Assembly (NCBI GenBank): GCA_030706405.1 | Contig: JAUZOO010000008.1 | Span: 62,001 to 126,000 of the forward strand | Reading direction: 5' to 3' | DNA from: Bacteroidota bacterium | Lineage (GTDB): Bacteria > Bacteroidota > Bacteroidia > Bacteroidales > JAAUTT01 | DNA: 64,000 bases | In this document: piece after piece, positions 1-9,190 of the stretch | Layout: the number at the start of each line of letters is the position of its first letter | How positions within the stretch are numbered: position 1 is the first letter of the stretch | Notes under the pieces: model-generated | Databases searched by the model: none | Told to the model about the DNA's origin: nothing | What the model saw: only the letters and a program-made list of their open reading frames with translations | Program-made: the position numbers and the translations under genes

Positions 1-653
1 CAAGCCCCACACTTGCCTTTGCTACAAAACAGACAATACTCGTTATGATGTTGAACAGACCGTATATCGGGAGCTAAAACAGCATTTGTTACCACAGAAA
101 CCAACCGAATGGCAGTTCCTCTTTCGGTAATAAAACCATCGTTTAAAGAAAATGCCCCATGTCCGGCCACATAAGCAATATGACGTTCGGACCAGTTCGA
201 GGCCGGACCGTTGGCAGCACGTGATATAGAAAAATGCACTGAATGTGAAGGCGAAAAAGCCCGATATCCCTTTTGCTCAAAAACAGAAGCAATAAATACG
301 CCCAAAGAATGCATAAATACCTCATCGCCAAAGGCTCGCAACAAAGCCCATTCTTTGGATGCAAAATCCCTTTGTGGTCGGTTGCTTTTCCGAATAGGTT
401 CGCTAATTGGCAAAACCACACTCAGCACGCTTCCTCCATTGAAAGTATCCTTACCGAACTCCCTTTCAAAGACTTCGCGGGGAGTTAAATGCTCTGGGCC
501 GATTATGTCTTTATATTCATAAAACAACTTATCTTCTGCGGAAGCAACTCTTACCAAAGGTTCTCCGAAAAATGGAATTTCGGCTATTGCCAACCTGTTT
601 TGCGGACTTGTTGCTACAAACGTCTGGATGCTGCGGATAATTTCTTCTTTCAT
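1..653 (-). CDS. QueG-related 4Fe-4S protein, partial (C-terminus outside window)
   Basis: The reading frame opens at an ATG whose complement is at 651-653 and stays open to the left edge, so at least 217 residues are present and the C-terminus is missing. The last visible residues contain a C-x2-C-x4-C-x2-C iron-sulfur cluster motif, preceded by a GHGAFSLNDGFIT stretch. That stretch resembles the conserved core of epoxyqueuosine-reductase-like double-cluster proteins, recalled from family knowledge rather than searched. The protein is probably a cytoplasmic redox enzyme, but the cobalamin-binding N-terminus of true QueG is not evident, so the substrate is unknown. It lies 9 bp downstream of the FabF-like gene on the same strand and probably shares its TetR-controlled transcript. 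Confidence 0.75.
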   Translation of the reverse strand, partial: MKEEIIRSIQTFVATSPQNRLAIAEIPFFGEPLVRVASAEDKLFYEYKDIIGPEHLTPREVFEREFGKDTFNGGSVLSVVLPISEPIRKSNRPQRDFASKEWALLRAFGDEVFMHSLGVFIASVFEQKGYRAFSPSHSVHFSISRAANGPASNWSERHIAYVAGHGAFSLNDGFITERGTAIRLVSVVTNAVLAPDIRSVQHHNEYCLFCSKGKCGA

Positions 654-662
654 GAAAAGCTT

Positions 663-1910
663 TTATTGATATTTTTTAAAGATGGAGCTTGCCGTATGTC
701 CGCCAAAACCAAAAGTGTTATTCAGCACATAATTAACTTGTTGAAATCTGCATTGATTTATAACGATATCCAATCCTTCCGGATTATTTTTATCAAGATG
801 CTGGGTATTAATGGTTGCCGGAATAACATTATCACGAATGGAAAGCAAAGAAATGATACTTTCTATAGCACCTGCAGCCCCAAGTAAATGCCCGGTCATG
901 GATTTAGTTGCAGTAACCTTGATAGGTTGTTGGTCAAAAACCCGTTTAATGCCAATCAACTCACTTATATCTCCCATCGGAGTTGACGTAGCATGAGCAT
1001 TAACATAATCAATATGAGACGCTTCAACCCCTGCATCACTAAGGGCTTTACGCATACAAAGCGCGGCGCCAAATCCTTCAGGATGCGTTCCGGTAAGATG
1101 ATAAGCATCTGCGGCCATACCTCCACCTACGATTTCGGCATAAATCGGAGCATTCCGATCCAAGGCATGCTCCAGTTCTTCGAGCACCAGCGCACCAGCT
1201 CCTTCTCCAATTACAAACCCATCCCTGGTTTCGTCAAAAGGACGTGAGGCTCCCTGCGGATCTTCATTCCTTTTCGAAAGCGCTTGGGAAGCATTAAATC
1301 CTCCGATGGCTGATTCCGTGATCACCGCTTCTGAACCACCACAAATCATTACCATAGCTTTTCCCACACGGATGGTGTCAAAAGCATTGATAATGGCCGT
1401 GTTGGATGAGGCACATGCCGACACAGTAGCATAATTAGGACCGTACAAACCGTTACGGATAGAAATTACCCCGGCTGCGATATCGACAATCATTTTAGGA
1501 ATCATAAACGGACTAAACCGTGGTGTCCCATCTCCTGAATAGTACTCTTTCAGTTCCTTTTCAAACGTTGATATTCCGCCATTTCCAGAGGCCCATATAA
1601 CGCCTATTTCGGAACGTTCGTTTTCATCCATCAATTTCAGGCCGAGTTTTGAATCCATAATTGCCTGATCGGATGCGGCGATAGCATATTGCGTAAAAAG
1701 GTCGTATGTCCGCAACTCTTTTTTATCCAAAAACTCCTCAGGATGAAAGTTTTTTACTTCGCAGCCAAATTGTGTTTTAAAGCGTGAGGCTTCAATTTTT
1801 GTAAAGATTCCGGCTCCGCTTTTACCCTCCATAATATTTTTCCAAAATTCTTCAACCGTATTTCCCAATGGAGTTATCGCACCAACTCCTGTAACTATAA
1901 CTCTTTTCAT
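663..1910 (-). CDS. fabF: beta-ketoacyl-ACP synthase II (FabF-like)
   Basis: A 415-residue condensing enzyme of normal KAS II length. The Cys-His-His triad is visible as C166 in VSACASSN, H306 in NAHATSTPMGD and H341 in MTGHLLGAAGA, with a conserved lysine at 336. It would elongate acyl-ACP by decarboxylative condensation with malonyl-ACP in the cytoplasm. The ATG at 1910 is preferred over a TTG nine bases upstream. No acyl carrier protein or other fatty acid gene is adjacent. The gene instead sits between an Fe-S protein and a TetR regulator, so it may be an accessory paralogue serving a special lipid or secondary product. A TetR-type operator lies at 1952-1967, about 40 bp upstream of the start. 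Confidence 0.9.
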   Translation of the reverse strand: MKRVIVTGVGAITPLGNTVEEFWKNIMEGKSGAGIFTKIEASRFKTQFGCEVKNFHPEEFLDKKELRTYDLFTQYAIAASDQAIMDSKLGLKLMDENERSEIGVIWASGNGGISTFEKELKEYYSGDGTPRFSPFMIPKMIVDIAAGVISIRNGLYGPNYATVSACASSNTAIINAFDTIRVGKAMVMICGGSEAVITESAIGGFNASQALSKRNEDPQGASRPFDETRDGFVIGEGAGALVLEELEHALDRNAPIYAEIVGGGMAADAYHLTGTHPEGFGAALCMRKALSDAGVEASHIDYVNAHATSTPMGDISELIGIKRVFDQQPIKVTATKSMTGHLLGAAGAIESIISLLSIRDNVIPATINTQHLDKNNPEGLDIVINQCRFQQVNYVLNNTFGFGGHTASSIFKKYQ

Positions 1911-1934
1911 TTTCAACAATTTTAAATTATAAAC

Positions 1935-1948
1935 AGATACTTGTATCT
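1935..1948. promoter_or_regulatory. perfect inverted repeat AGATAC-TT-GTATCT
   Basis: Two six-base arms separated by TT lie between the FabF start and the TetR operator. The sequence could be part of the promoter or a second regulatory site. No protein can be assigned to it. Confidence 0.35.
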
Positions 1949-1951
1949 AAA

Positions 1952-1967
1952 TATACCAATCGGTATA
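1952..1967. promoter_or_regulatory. candidate TetR operator upstream of fabF-like gene
   Basis: The site reads TATACC-AATC-GGTATA, two six-base inverted arms with a 4-bp spacer. The same arms and spacer length recur at 2609-2624, just upstream of the adjacent tetR gene. Repetition at both ends of this small locus strongly suggests that the neighbouring repressor binds both sites. Confidence 0.65.
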
Positions 1968-1987
1968 TTTTATGATAAAAAATAGCC

Positions 1988-2572
1988 TTAAAGCTGCCCG
2001 ATATAATTTCGTAATGATTTCATTGCCATTTGTATATAATCCTGATTATCCGATAATTTACGAATCATAATACCCCCTTCTAACAAAGCCAAAATGGTGA
2101 TAGCCGTGGTCTCAGCGTCCAGTTCGGGCTTAAATTCGTTCTGTTTTTTTCCGGCTTCAATGATGCCAATTATTTTATTTTTCCACTTTATCAATGCACT
2201 GTATGCCTGTTTTTTAAGTTCAGGATGCGTATCATCGGATTCGATGGCTGTGTTAAGAATCGGGCAACCTCCCTCTGGTACAAGTCCATCTTTAAAGTAA
2301 ATATCTAAATTACTATATACAAACAACTTATCCCGATAAAGGGAGCATTTTGCCTGTTCACCTTCAAACAACATTGCCATTTTTTTTAGGTTGAACCTGA
2401 ATACTTCAATGGCCACGTCATCTTTGTTTTTAAAATTCCCATAAATGCTACCTTTTGTCAAACCGGTGGCATCGGTTAGATCATTCAACGACGTTCCTGC
2501 ATATCCTTTTTTATTAAAAAGAACAGAAGTCTTTTCAATAATCAACTCTTTTGTTCGTTCCGCTTTCGACAT
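1988..2572 (-). CDS. TetR/AcrR family transcriptional repressor
   Basis: A 194-residue regulator with an N-terminal helix-turn-helix (AGTSLNDLTDATGLTKGSIYG, about residues 25-45) and a helical ligand-binding C-terminal domain resembling the YxaF/LmrA type. The chosen start is the ATG at 2572. A longer frame with a TTG at 2596 overlaps a TATCTTTG promoter box and is rejected. The repressor probably autoregulates and also controls the fabF-like gene and Fe-S gene downstream on the same strand, because identical-arm palindromes lie in front of both units. The ligand is unknown. An acyl compound would fit the neighbouring synthase, but that is inference. Confidence 0.88.
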   Translation of the reverse strand: MSKAERTKELIIEKTSVLFNKKGYAGTSLNDLTDATGLTKGSIYGNFKNKDDVAIEVFRFNLKKMAMLFEGEQAKCSLYRDKLFVYSNLDIYFKDGLVPEGGCPILNTAIESDDTHPELKKQAYSALIKWKNKIIGIIEAGKKQNEFKPELDAETTAITILALLEGGIMIRKLSDNQDYIQMAMKSLRNYIGQL

Positions 2573-2593
2573 AGTGCGCGTATAATTATGTGT

Positions 2594-2601
2594 CAAAGAT
2601 A
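2594..2601 (-). promoter_or_regulatory. Bacteroidota -7 box (TATCTTTG) for tetR
   Basis: The minus strand reads TATCTTTG, a match to the TAnnTTTG -7 element of Bacteroidota. It lies 22 bp upstream of the tetR ATG and about 8 bp downstream of the 2609-2624 palindrome. A repressor bound there would cover the promoter. Confidence 0.5.
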
Positions 2602-2608
2602 GTAATTT

Positions 2609-2624
2609 TATACCGTTTGGTATA
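2609..2624. promoter_or_regulatory. candidate TetR operator upstream of tetR
   Basis: The site reads TATACC-GTTT-GGTATA. Its arms are identical to those of the site at 1952-1967 and only the spacer differs. It lies immediately upstream of the tetR -7 box, consistent with autorepression. Confidence 0.65.
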
Positions 2625-2642
2625 TTTTAACAAAGAAAATAA

Positions 2643-2680
2643 AAAAGCGATAATGTTTTCATTACAACATCATCGCTTTT
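2643..2680 (-). terminator. intrinsic terminator after aldo/keto reductase
   Basis: A long inverted repeat (AAAAGCGATAATGTT and AACATCATCGCTTTT, one mismatch) ends in an A/T tract 20 bp beyond the reductase stop codon on the minus strand. A and T runs flank both sides, so it may work in both directions. Confidence 0.65.
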
Positions 2681-2699
2681 AACTCGTTGAACTTTATCG

Positions 2700-3716
2700 T
2701 TATTTTTTACGATCAGCACCCTGCCTTTCAATCATCCAGCCGGGATATTCGGGAGCCAGTTTGCTCACGGCATCAAGTTGAGCCAACTCGTCGGAAGTCA
2801 GTTGTACATCAACAGCCTTCAGATTATCGGTAAGTTGTGGTTGTTTTTTAGCCCCGATAATGACGGTTGTAACCACCGGCTGATGTAACAACCAGGCCAG
2901 GGCAACCTGAGCAACGGTTACGCCTTTATTTTGAGCTATAACCTGCATTACATCAATAATATCAAAAGCTTTATCCTTGTTTACCGGAGGAAAATCAAAA
3001 TTTGCACGACGACCATCTTCTGATGTAGCATTGCGACCGTATTTACCGCTTAGAAATCCACCTGCCAACGGGCTCCAAACCATTAATCCAAGTTTTTGGT
3101 CGAGCAGCATCGGAACCAGTTCGCGTTCCAAATCGCGACCGGCAATGGTATAATAGGCCTGCAACGATACAAATTTAGCCAAATGTTGCTGTGCCGAAAT
3201 ACCCAGCGCCTTCATAATCTGCCATGCAGCCAGGTTGCTACATCCGATATAACGGACCTTTCCGCTTCTTACCAATGAATCAAGCGCTTCGAGAGTTTCG
3301 TCCAGAGGGGTAAGGGCATCAAATCCGTGAATCTGGTACAAATCAATATAATCCATTTTTAGCCGTGCGAGACTTTCATCGGCTTGTTGAAGAATATGCT
3401 TGCGGCTTAAACCCGAATTATTCGGCCCAGCACCCATCACGCCTCGCACTTTGGTGGCAATTACCAGGTCGTCGCGTTTAATACCAAGATCTCGAATAGC
3501 CTGCCCGGTCATTTGTTCGCTCACCCCTTCGCTATAAACATTGGCGGTATCGATAAAATTAATGCCTGCATCAACGGCTTGTTTTACTAATTCGTTTACT
3601 TCGTCCTGCGGCAACGCTCCAATGGCTGTCCACATACCACGGCCACCGAAGGTCATGGTTCCCAGGCAAAGTTCGGAAACTTTAAGCCCGGTATTTCCTA
3701 ATAGGTTGTATTTCAT
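2700..3716 (-). CDS. aldo/keto reductase
   Basis: A 338-residue (alpha/beta)8-barrel NADPH-dependent reductase. The DTANVYSEG segment carries the catalytic aspartate and tyrosine, a lysine follows in ATKVRG, and a histidine in QIHGFD completes the usual Asp-Tyr-Lys-His set. The C-terminal SPLAGGFLSGKYG and IIGAKKQPQL segments match the nucleotide-binding end of the family. It should reduce aldehydes or ketones in the cytoplasm, and the sequence does not fix the substrate. It is followed by a strong terminator and has a flavin reductase 60 bp upstream on the same strand. Confidence 0.9.
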   Translation of the reverse strand: MKYNLLGNTGLKVSELCLGTMTFGGRGMWTAIGALPQDEVNELVKQAVDAGINFIDTANVYSEGVSEQMTGQAIRDLGIKRDDLVIATKVRGVMGAGPNNSGLSRKHILQQADESLARLKMDYIDLYQIHGFDALTPLDETLEALDSLVRSGKVRYIGCSNLAAWQIMKALGISAQQHLAKFVSLQAYYTIAGRDLERELVPMLLDQKLGLMVWSPLAGGFLSGKYGRNATSEDGRRANFDFPPVNKDKAFDIIDVMQVIAQNKGVTVAQVALAWLLHQPVVTTVIIGAKKQPQLTDNLKAVDVQLTSDELAQLDAVSKLAPEYPGWMIERQGADRKK

Positions 3717-3776
3717 ATTCGTAATATTTGTTAATTAAGTATCAGACACTACAAACACTTTTTTTAATCGAAATGT

Positions 3777-4412
3777 TTACCGGATAAAGCTGGTCATCAC
3801 TTTCTGTACCCGGGCCGGAGCCGGAACCGTATCTTTCGTTTGCTGACGCATATTGAGCAGCCAAGCCATGTTGTTGCCCAGAACTTCCATAATCTGAACA
3901 CCTTCGTCATCTTTTACCACTTCGCCGGGTATACGACCATGAATGATGTTCCAATAGTTGGACGTTGCCAGAATCATTTCGGAATAGTTTAAAAAATGAT
4001 TAAGGCTGTCAAACGTGGACGAACCTCCTGTACGACGAACGGCAACTACTGCTGCACCAACCTTATGGCGAAATAGTCCGCCATTGCTACCAGCTACGTA
4101 AAATGCCCGATCGAGAAAACTTTTCATAGTTCCCGGAATCCCTGCATAATGAACCGGAGAAGCCAAAATAATTCCATCGGCAGCTTTGAGGTTTTGTATC
4201 CATTCGTTGAGCGAATCGGTAGTAATTACGCATTTCTCGTCTTTATTCTTTGCGCATTTTCCACAAGCCAGACAGCCTCTTATCGCTTTATTGCCGATGT
4301 GGATAATCTCAAAATCAATGCCTTGATCTTTCAGTTTTGAACCTACCATGTTCAATGCGTGATAGGTATTGCCCTCTTTATTGGGGCTTCCGTTGATTGC
4401 TACAACTTTCAT
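3777..4412 (-). CDS. iron-sulfur flavoprotein / NADPH-dependent FMN reductase family
   Basis: A 211-residue flavodoxin-fold protein. The N-terminal GSPNKEGNT loop (residues 8-16) is the FMN phosphate-binding segment. A cysteine cluster C47-x2-C50-x2-C53-x7-C61 matches the iron-sulfur flavoprotein subgroup, so it may bind a 4Fe-4S cluster as well as FMN. ASPVHYAGIPGTMKSFLDR is the second flavin-contact region. It probably transfers electrons in the cytoplasm, with unknown partners. The same-strand order with an MFS carrier upstream and an aldo/keto reductase downstream suggests a small redox or detoxification cluster. Confidence 0.85.
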   Translation of the reverse strand: MKVVAINGSPNKEGNTYHALNMVGSKLKDQGIDFEIIHIGNKAIRGCLACGKCAKNKDEKCVITTDSLNEWIQNLKAADGIILASPVHYAGIPGTMKSFLDRAFYVAGSNGGLFRHKVGAAVVAVRRTGGSSTFDSLNHFLNYSEMILATSNYWNIIHGRIPGEVVKDDEGVQIMEVLGNNMAWLLNMRQQTKDTVPAPARVQKVMTSFIR

Positions 4413-4451
4413 CCTGTTAAATTTTATATTGTTTAATTGTAAATCGATATT

Positions 4452-5648
4452 TTAATAGACGTGAGCCCGTTTTTCCTGCATCAAAAGCATAAAAATTAAC
4501 AGGCCGAAAATTAACATCTGCCAGGTAACACCCTGCCAGCCCCAATGTTGCCAACAAAATAATCCGAAGGTAGTTCCCAATGCCCCTCCGGTAAAAACCG
4601 ATGTCATAAAAATCGTATTAATACGACTATGCGAAGTTTCATCAAGGCTGTAAATTAGGGCCACATTGGTAACCTGCAAAGCCAGAATGCCAATATCGAG
4701 CAATAATACGGCAAGCACCAGTAATAAAACAGAGGTGGGAAACAAAATCATCAGTAGTATACTCACCATGACTAGACACCAAGCAGCCATCCTGATATAT
4801 CCGGTTTTGCCTTTATCTGTTTTTTTACCAAGAAAAGGTGCAAGCAAAGCTCCTGCAATAGCCACTAAACCAAATAAGCCAATAACATTAGTATGAAAAT
4901 AAAAAGGAGCTCCGCTAAGATGGAATGTTAAGGTGGTCCAAAATGAACAGAACAATCCAAATTGTAATGCCCCTATCAACGAAGTAACACGGAGTAACGA
5001 AAAGCGTTTAACCTGGCGCAATGCCGAAACCATTAATTGTAAGTAATTCCCTTTAAATGGATTCTTAACATCGGGCAGGTAAATCCTCATTAAAATTGTT
5101 ACCAGTGCTACTGCTATGGCCGAAAACAAATAAACATATCTCCAGCCAAGCCATTCGGCGATTGTCCCACTAAAAACCCTTGCAGCCAGAATGCCGATGA
5201 GGACACCGGTAAAGACAGTCCCAACATTTTTGCCCCGGCTTTCGCTGTCCAGACCTGCAGCCATTGGCATAACCACCTGCACCGAAACAGATAACAAACC
5301 AATAAGCATGCTCAATGCCCAAACCTGCATAATATCGCCGGCAATTGTAATAAGCAAAAGCGCTGCCAACAAAAGGGTTTGCAAAGCAATAATGAGATCT
5401 TTCTTGTTCATTTTATCGCCCAACGGTGTAATAAAAAAAAGACCTAAACCATAACCAACCTGCGAAAGCATAGAAATAAACCCGGCTTTGCTCTCGGAAG
5501 TATGAAAGGTTGTTGCTATATCTTTCAATATTGGTTGGTTGTAATAGATATTAGCTACCGAAATTCCGGCAGTACAAGCCATTAGCATTACCTGAAACCG
5601 CGATATTATACTGTTTTGAGAAAGCAATTTTTCTTCTTTTACATTCAT
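4452..5648 (-). CDS. MFS transporter (DHA1-like)
   Basis: A 398-residue inner-membrane protein with about twelve hydrophobic segments. The NIYYNQPILKDIA motif in the first helix and GDKMNKKDLI between helices 2 and 3 are typical of YgaY/NepI-like major facilitator carriers. It is probably a proton-coupled exporter of small molecules. The AraC-type regulator lies directly upstream on the same strand with a gap of about 120 bp, and the flavin reductase is 40 bp downstream. The substrate cannot be read from the sequence. Confidence 0.85.
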   Translation of the reverse strand: MNVKEEKLLSQNSIISRFQVMLMACTAGISVANIYYNQPILKDIATTFHTSESKAGFISMLSQVGYGLGLFFITPLGDKMNKKDLIIALQTLLLAALLLITIAGDIMQVWALSMLIGLLSVSVQVVMPMAAGLDSESRGKNVGTVFTGVLIGILAARVFSGTIAEWLGWRYVYLFSAIAVALVTILMRIYLPDVKNPFKGNYLQLMVSALRQVKRFSLLRVTSLIGALQFGLFCSFWTTLTFHLSGAPFYFHTNVIGLFGLVAIAGALLAPFLGKKTDKGKTGYIRMAAWCLVMVSILLMILFPTSVLLLVLAVLLLDIGILALQVTNVALIYSLDETSHSRINTIFMTSVFTGGALGTTFGLFCWQHWGWQGVTWQMLIFGLLIFMLLMQEKRAHVY

Positions 5649-5765
5649 AATACTTACTAATTACAGCCCATTTATTTTCAAAAGAAAAAGCCAGCTGATC
5701 GGGTACAAAAATATCAGTCTTATCAAAGATGGGAGATGCAACAATCAAACAAAAAGTTACTAAAA

Positions 5766-6674
5766 TCAAACATCCAAACGGTCGCGGTATGTTTTGGGCG
5801 TTTCTTTAAAATTCTTCTTAAAAAAATTGATGAAATGCGAAAGCTCTTCAAATCCAAGACTGAACGCTATTTCCGAGATATTCCAGTTGGTATGTTTGAG
5901 TAATGCCCTAGCTTCCTGTGAAACACGTTCGGCAATGAGCTGCGATGTGGTTTTGCCCGTAACCTCTTTCAGGCTGCGGTTTAAATGATTAACATGAACC
6001 GACAAATGCCCGGCAAAATCGACAGGAGAACGAAGTTTCATCCGCTGAACCTGAGACTCGATAGGAAACTGACGTTCGAGCAACTCGGCAAACAATGAAG
6101 CAATCCGTGTAGATGCATTGGATACCGGATAATAAGCCGCTTCAACCGATTGCATTTTAAGCGCACTATGAAGCAGGTTAAATACCAATCCCCTGAGAAC
6201 ATCGTATTTATAAAGAAAATCGGAATTGATTTCCTCAAACATTTTTTGATAAATAGCTTCAAATTCAGTCAACTGCTCATCGGAAAGAATATACACTTTA
6301 CTATTACCCGGCTTAAACATCGGATAATCCTTGAGCGACCCAAACTGATTGAAAAAGTCTTCGGTAAAAATGCAAAAATACCCCGACTGTTCGTCTTCCA
6401 ATGATTCCCAATTATATGGTATCATTGGATTTGCAAACAACAGCGCATATTTGTCGCTTTGCACGGTGCGATCAGCATAATGTATAAGATTTCGACCTTT
6501 AAGCAACGAAATCTTATAATAATCCTTCCGGCTGTATGGAATTGGACGATTTTTGCTACAGGCGCAAACATTGATGTTGAATACATTGAAATGCCCCATT
6601 TCCCTTTTAAGGTTGTCGGGCATCCAGCTGAGTTTGTTCTTATAGAAATCTTCGATTGTAAGTGCATTTTCCAT
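5766..6674 (-). CDS. AraC family transcriptional regulator
   Basis: About 302 residues from the ATG at 6674. A TTG five codons upstream is less likely. The C-terminal ~100 residues form the double helix-turn-helix of AraC/XylS proteins, including ISEIAFSLGFEELSHFINFF and ending with FKETPKTYRDRLDV. The N-terminal part resembles a cupin-like sensing domain. It probably activates the adjacent MFS, flavoprotein and aldo/keto reductase genes, which lie downstream on the same strand. The inducer is unknown. Confidence 0.88.
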   Translation of the reverse strand: MENALTIEDFYKNKLSWMPDNLKREMGHFNVFNINVCACSKNRPIPYSRKDYYKISLLKGRNLIHYADRTVQSDKYALLFANPMIPYNWESLEDEQSGYFCIFTEDFFNQFGSLKDYPMFKPGNSKVYILSDEQLTEFEAIYQKMFEEINSDFLYKYDVLRGLVFNLLHSALKMQSVEAAYYPVSNASTRIASLFAELLERQFPIESQVQRMKLRSPVDFAGHLSVHVNHLNRSLKEVTGKTTSQLIAERVSQEARALLKHTNWNISEIAFSLGFEELSHFINFFKKNFKETPKTYRDRLDV

Positions 6675-6754
6675 GTCGCAAAGTTGCAAAAATCAAACGA
6701 CATTTGTGTATAAATTTTGCAACCTATAAATACCCCTAAATTTTGAGCTGATAC

Positions 6755-6790
6755 AAAAAATGCCAACGATTTAATTTCGCTGGCATTTTA
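6755..6790 (-). terminator. intrinsic terminator after PBP1A
   Basis: The inverted repeat AAATGCCAACGA / TCGCTGGCATTT, with one mismatch and flanking A/T runs, lies 20 bp beyond the PBP1A stop codon. Confidence 0.65.
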
Positions 6791-6809
6791 AAATTCGCAA
6801 TCTTTCTAT

Positions 6810-9158
6810 TTAAAAAGCGTCCATTTGAACAGAATCAAGCTGGAGTGTATCCTTTGGAGGAAGAACGGTGTGACAGGAATAATTTTTTGATATTTTGACA
6901 CCAGGCTTTGTAAAGCCAACTTTTAAATAATCATACCGTGCATCTTTTAAAACTTTCTCCATATATCGTCCAAAAATTGGAAGTGCGGTTTTGCAGCCTT
7001 CACCCATACTGTTCGAGCGAAAATGAATACTGCGATACTCCCCTCCTACCCATGCACCGCCAATCAGCTTGGGTGAAACACCTACAAACCAGCCATCGGA
7101 CAAGTTTTGGGAAGTTCCGGTTTTTCCTCCCATCTCAATTTTAGAACGGAACAGGTCAAACGAAAACAACGCCTGCGTAGTAGCTCCCGGCTCAGAAAGT
7201 CCTCCGCGAAGCATCTGGCACATCAGGAAAGCGGTTTCTTCACTGAATATCCGTGTAGCCTTCGGTTTAAATTCTTCAATAAGGTTTCCGTCTTTGTCCT
7301 CAATGCGCGTTACCAGCATGGGCTCAACCCTGTATCCGCCGTTCACGATTGGACAATATCCGTTTACCAGTTCGTAAAGCGAAACATCGCTCGAACCAAT
7401 GGCTACCGAAGGAACATTTTCGAGTTGCGAAGTTATCCCCATTTTATGGGCATATTCAATAACTTTTTGCCACCCCAGCTTCTTGGTAAGTTGTACTGCA
7501 ATTGAATTAATGGAATGGGCAAAGGCATATTTCAACGTAGCAGACTGGCCTGTAAATACCCCGGTAACATTATGTGGCGACCATGTTTTTTGCTCGCCAT
7601 TTTCGGTATAATTAATAGTCACCGGAGAGTCGGTAACCTCGTCGCAAGGCCCATAACCATTGTCAATAGCTGCAGTATAAACAAAAGTCTTAAACGTTGA
7701 ACCCGGTTGACGCTTAGCCTGTTTTACATGATCGAATTTAAAGTAGTTAAAATCGATATCGCCAACCCAACTCTTAATCTGCCCGTTAGACGGATCCATA
7801 GAAACAAAAGCCGCATGGAGAAACCGGTTGAAATACTTTAGCGAGTCGATATGGCTAAATGTGGTATCCCGTTCTCCTTTCCACGTAAAAACGGTCATTT
7901 TGTGTTTACGGTTCAGAAAATAGTTAATACTATCGTTTTTATCTCCAAACCGTTTCTTAAGAGTTTTGTAATAAGGATCCTGCTTAATAATATTGTCCAT
8001 AAACCCGGCAAGAGGCCTGCCTTTCTCGTCGGTCCATGGATCGTTGTTGCGTAACTGTTGGTCAAAACTACGTTGCAAAATCTTCATCTGCTCCGTTGTT
8101 GCTTCCTCAGCATAGGTCTGCATTCGCGAATCGACGGTAGTATAAATCTTTAAACCATCTTTATACAAATCATATCCTTTTTGTTTGAGCCAGTCGCGCA
8201 GATAACGAGCCACAGCATAACTGAAATAATTAGCATTGCCTTCGTCGTCGCTACCCTGATGATAATCTGTTTCGAGCGGTTTGCGGCTAATCTCATCAAA
8301 CTGTTCCTGCGTTATGAGCTTGCTTTTCTGCATCTGCCCCAACACGACATTCCTTCTCTCCAACGATTTGGCAGGATTTAAAATTGGACTGTAAAGCGTT
8401 GGAGCTTTAAGCATTCCCACAAGGGTGGCCGATTGCGAAAGTGTAAGCTTATCGGGTGTAGTGTTAAAAAAGGTTTTCGAAGCAGTGTGAATTCCAAAAG
8501 CATTACTCCCAAAATCAACAGTATTGAGATACATTGCCAGAATCTCATTTTTCGAATAAAATAGCTCAATTTTCAGGGCATTATCCCATTCCTTAGTCTT
8601 ATAAATAATGGTACTGAGTACCGGAATATGACCTAACAGCCCGCGGGAATAGTTAGAACGTGTTTTGTACAAATTCTTAACCAATTGCTGAGTAATGGTA
8701 CTTCCGCCGCGTTTCTTGCCTTTGAGCATATACCAGAATACCGAAAAAGACGACTGTACATCAATACCATGATGTTTATAAAACCGGCTATCCTCGGTTG
8801 CTATAAGCGTTTTAATCAGCAATGGAGAAATATCGTCGTACTTTACAGGAGTCCGGTTTACATCATAATACTTACCTATAATCTTGCCATCAGACGAATA
8901 GAGTTCAGAGGTAATCTCGTACTTGGGGTTATTTAAGTCTCCGATCTTGGGAGAGCTTCCGAACAACCACAAGAAATTAATATCAACTGCTATGAGATAC
9001 AGCAGGATAAACGCGAAAACCACCAAAACCCGGAATAGTATCCGTATATAAAGTGGTTTTTGTTTAATTTCCGCTAAAAACTCCTTGTATTTTTGTTTCC
9101 CCCTGGTTAATAGGGGCTTAACTCTTTCGATGTAAAAAGCATTTTGAAGCAACCGCAT
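6810..9158 (-). CDS. mrcA: penicillin-binding protein 1A, bifunctional transglycosylase/transpeptidase
   Basis: A 782-residue class A PBP. One membrane anchor spans about residues 38-60. The GT51 glycosyltransferase domain follows, with catalytic E122 in EDSRFYKHHG and the GGSTITQQLVKN motif. The transpeptidase domain has S487-TFK, S549-I-N551 and K679-TG. It polymerises and cross-links peptidoglycan from the periplasmic side of the inner membrane. It is a complete, normal-length gene with its own terminator and a candidate -7 box 25 bp upstream, so it looks monocistronic. Confidence 0.95.
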   Translation of the reverse strand: MRLLQNAFYIERVKPLLTRGKQKYKEFLAEIKQKPLYIRILFRVLVVFAFILLYLIAVDINFLWLFGSSPKIGDLNNPKYEITSELYSSDGKIIGKYYDVNRTPVKYDDISPLLIKTLIATEDSRFYKHHGIDVQSSFSVFWYMLKGKKRGGSTITQQLVKNLYKTRSNYSRGLLGHIPVLSTIIYKTKEWDNALKIELFYSKNEILAMYLNTVDFGSNAFGIHTASKTFFNTTPDKLTLSQSATLVGMLKAPTLYSPILNPAKSLERRNVVLGQMQKSKLITQEQFDEISRKPLETDYHQGSDDEGNANYFSYAVARYLRDWLKQKGYDLYKDGLKIYTTVDSRMQTYAEEATTEQMKILQRSFDQQLRNNDPWTDEKGRPLAGFMDNIIKQDPYYKTLKKRFGDKNDSINYFLNRKHKMTVFTWKGERDTTFSHIDSLKYFNRFLHAAFVSMDPSNGQIKSWVGDIDFNYFKFDHVKQAKRQPGSTFKTFVYTAAIDNGYGPCDEVTDSPVTINYTENGEQKTWSPHNVTGVFTGQSATLKYAFAHSINSIAVQLTKKLGWQKVIEYAHKMGITSQLENVPSVAIGSSDVSLYELVNGYCPIVNGGYRVEPMLVTRIEDKDGNLIEEFKPKATRIFSEETAFLMCQMLRGGLSEPGATTQALFSFDLFRSKIEMGGKTGTSQNLSDGWFVGVSPKLIGGAWVGGEYRSIHFRSNSMGEGCKTALPIFGRYMEKVLKDARYDYLKVGFTKPGVKISKNYSCHTVLPPKDTLQLDSVQMDAF

Positions 9159-9182
9159 CGTAAAATGGATTTATTGACCCTG

Positions 9183-9190
9183 CAAAGTTA
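9183..9190 (-). promoter_or_regulatory. Bacteroidota -7 box (TAACTTTG) for PBP1A
   Basis: The minus strand reads TAACTTTG, matching TAnnTTTG, 25 bp upstream of the PBP1A ATG. No convincing -33 element was identified. The remainder of 9191-9597 shows no gene or clear repeat. Confidence 0.45.

Noticed and set aside
143-887. Several overlapping open frames of 70-130 residues near the left edge
   Set aside because: They are shadows of the QueG-related Fe-S gene and the fabF-like gene.
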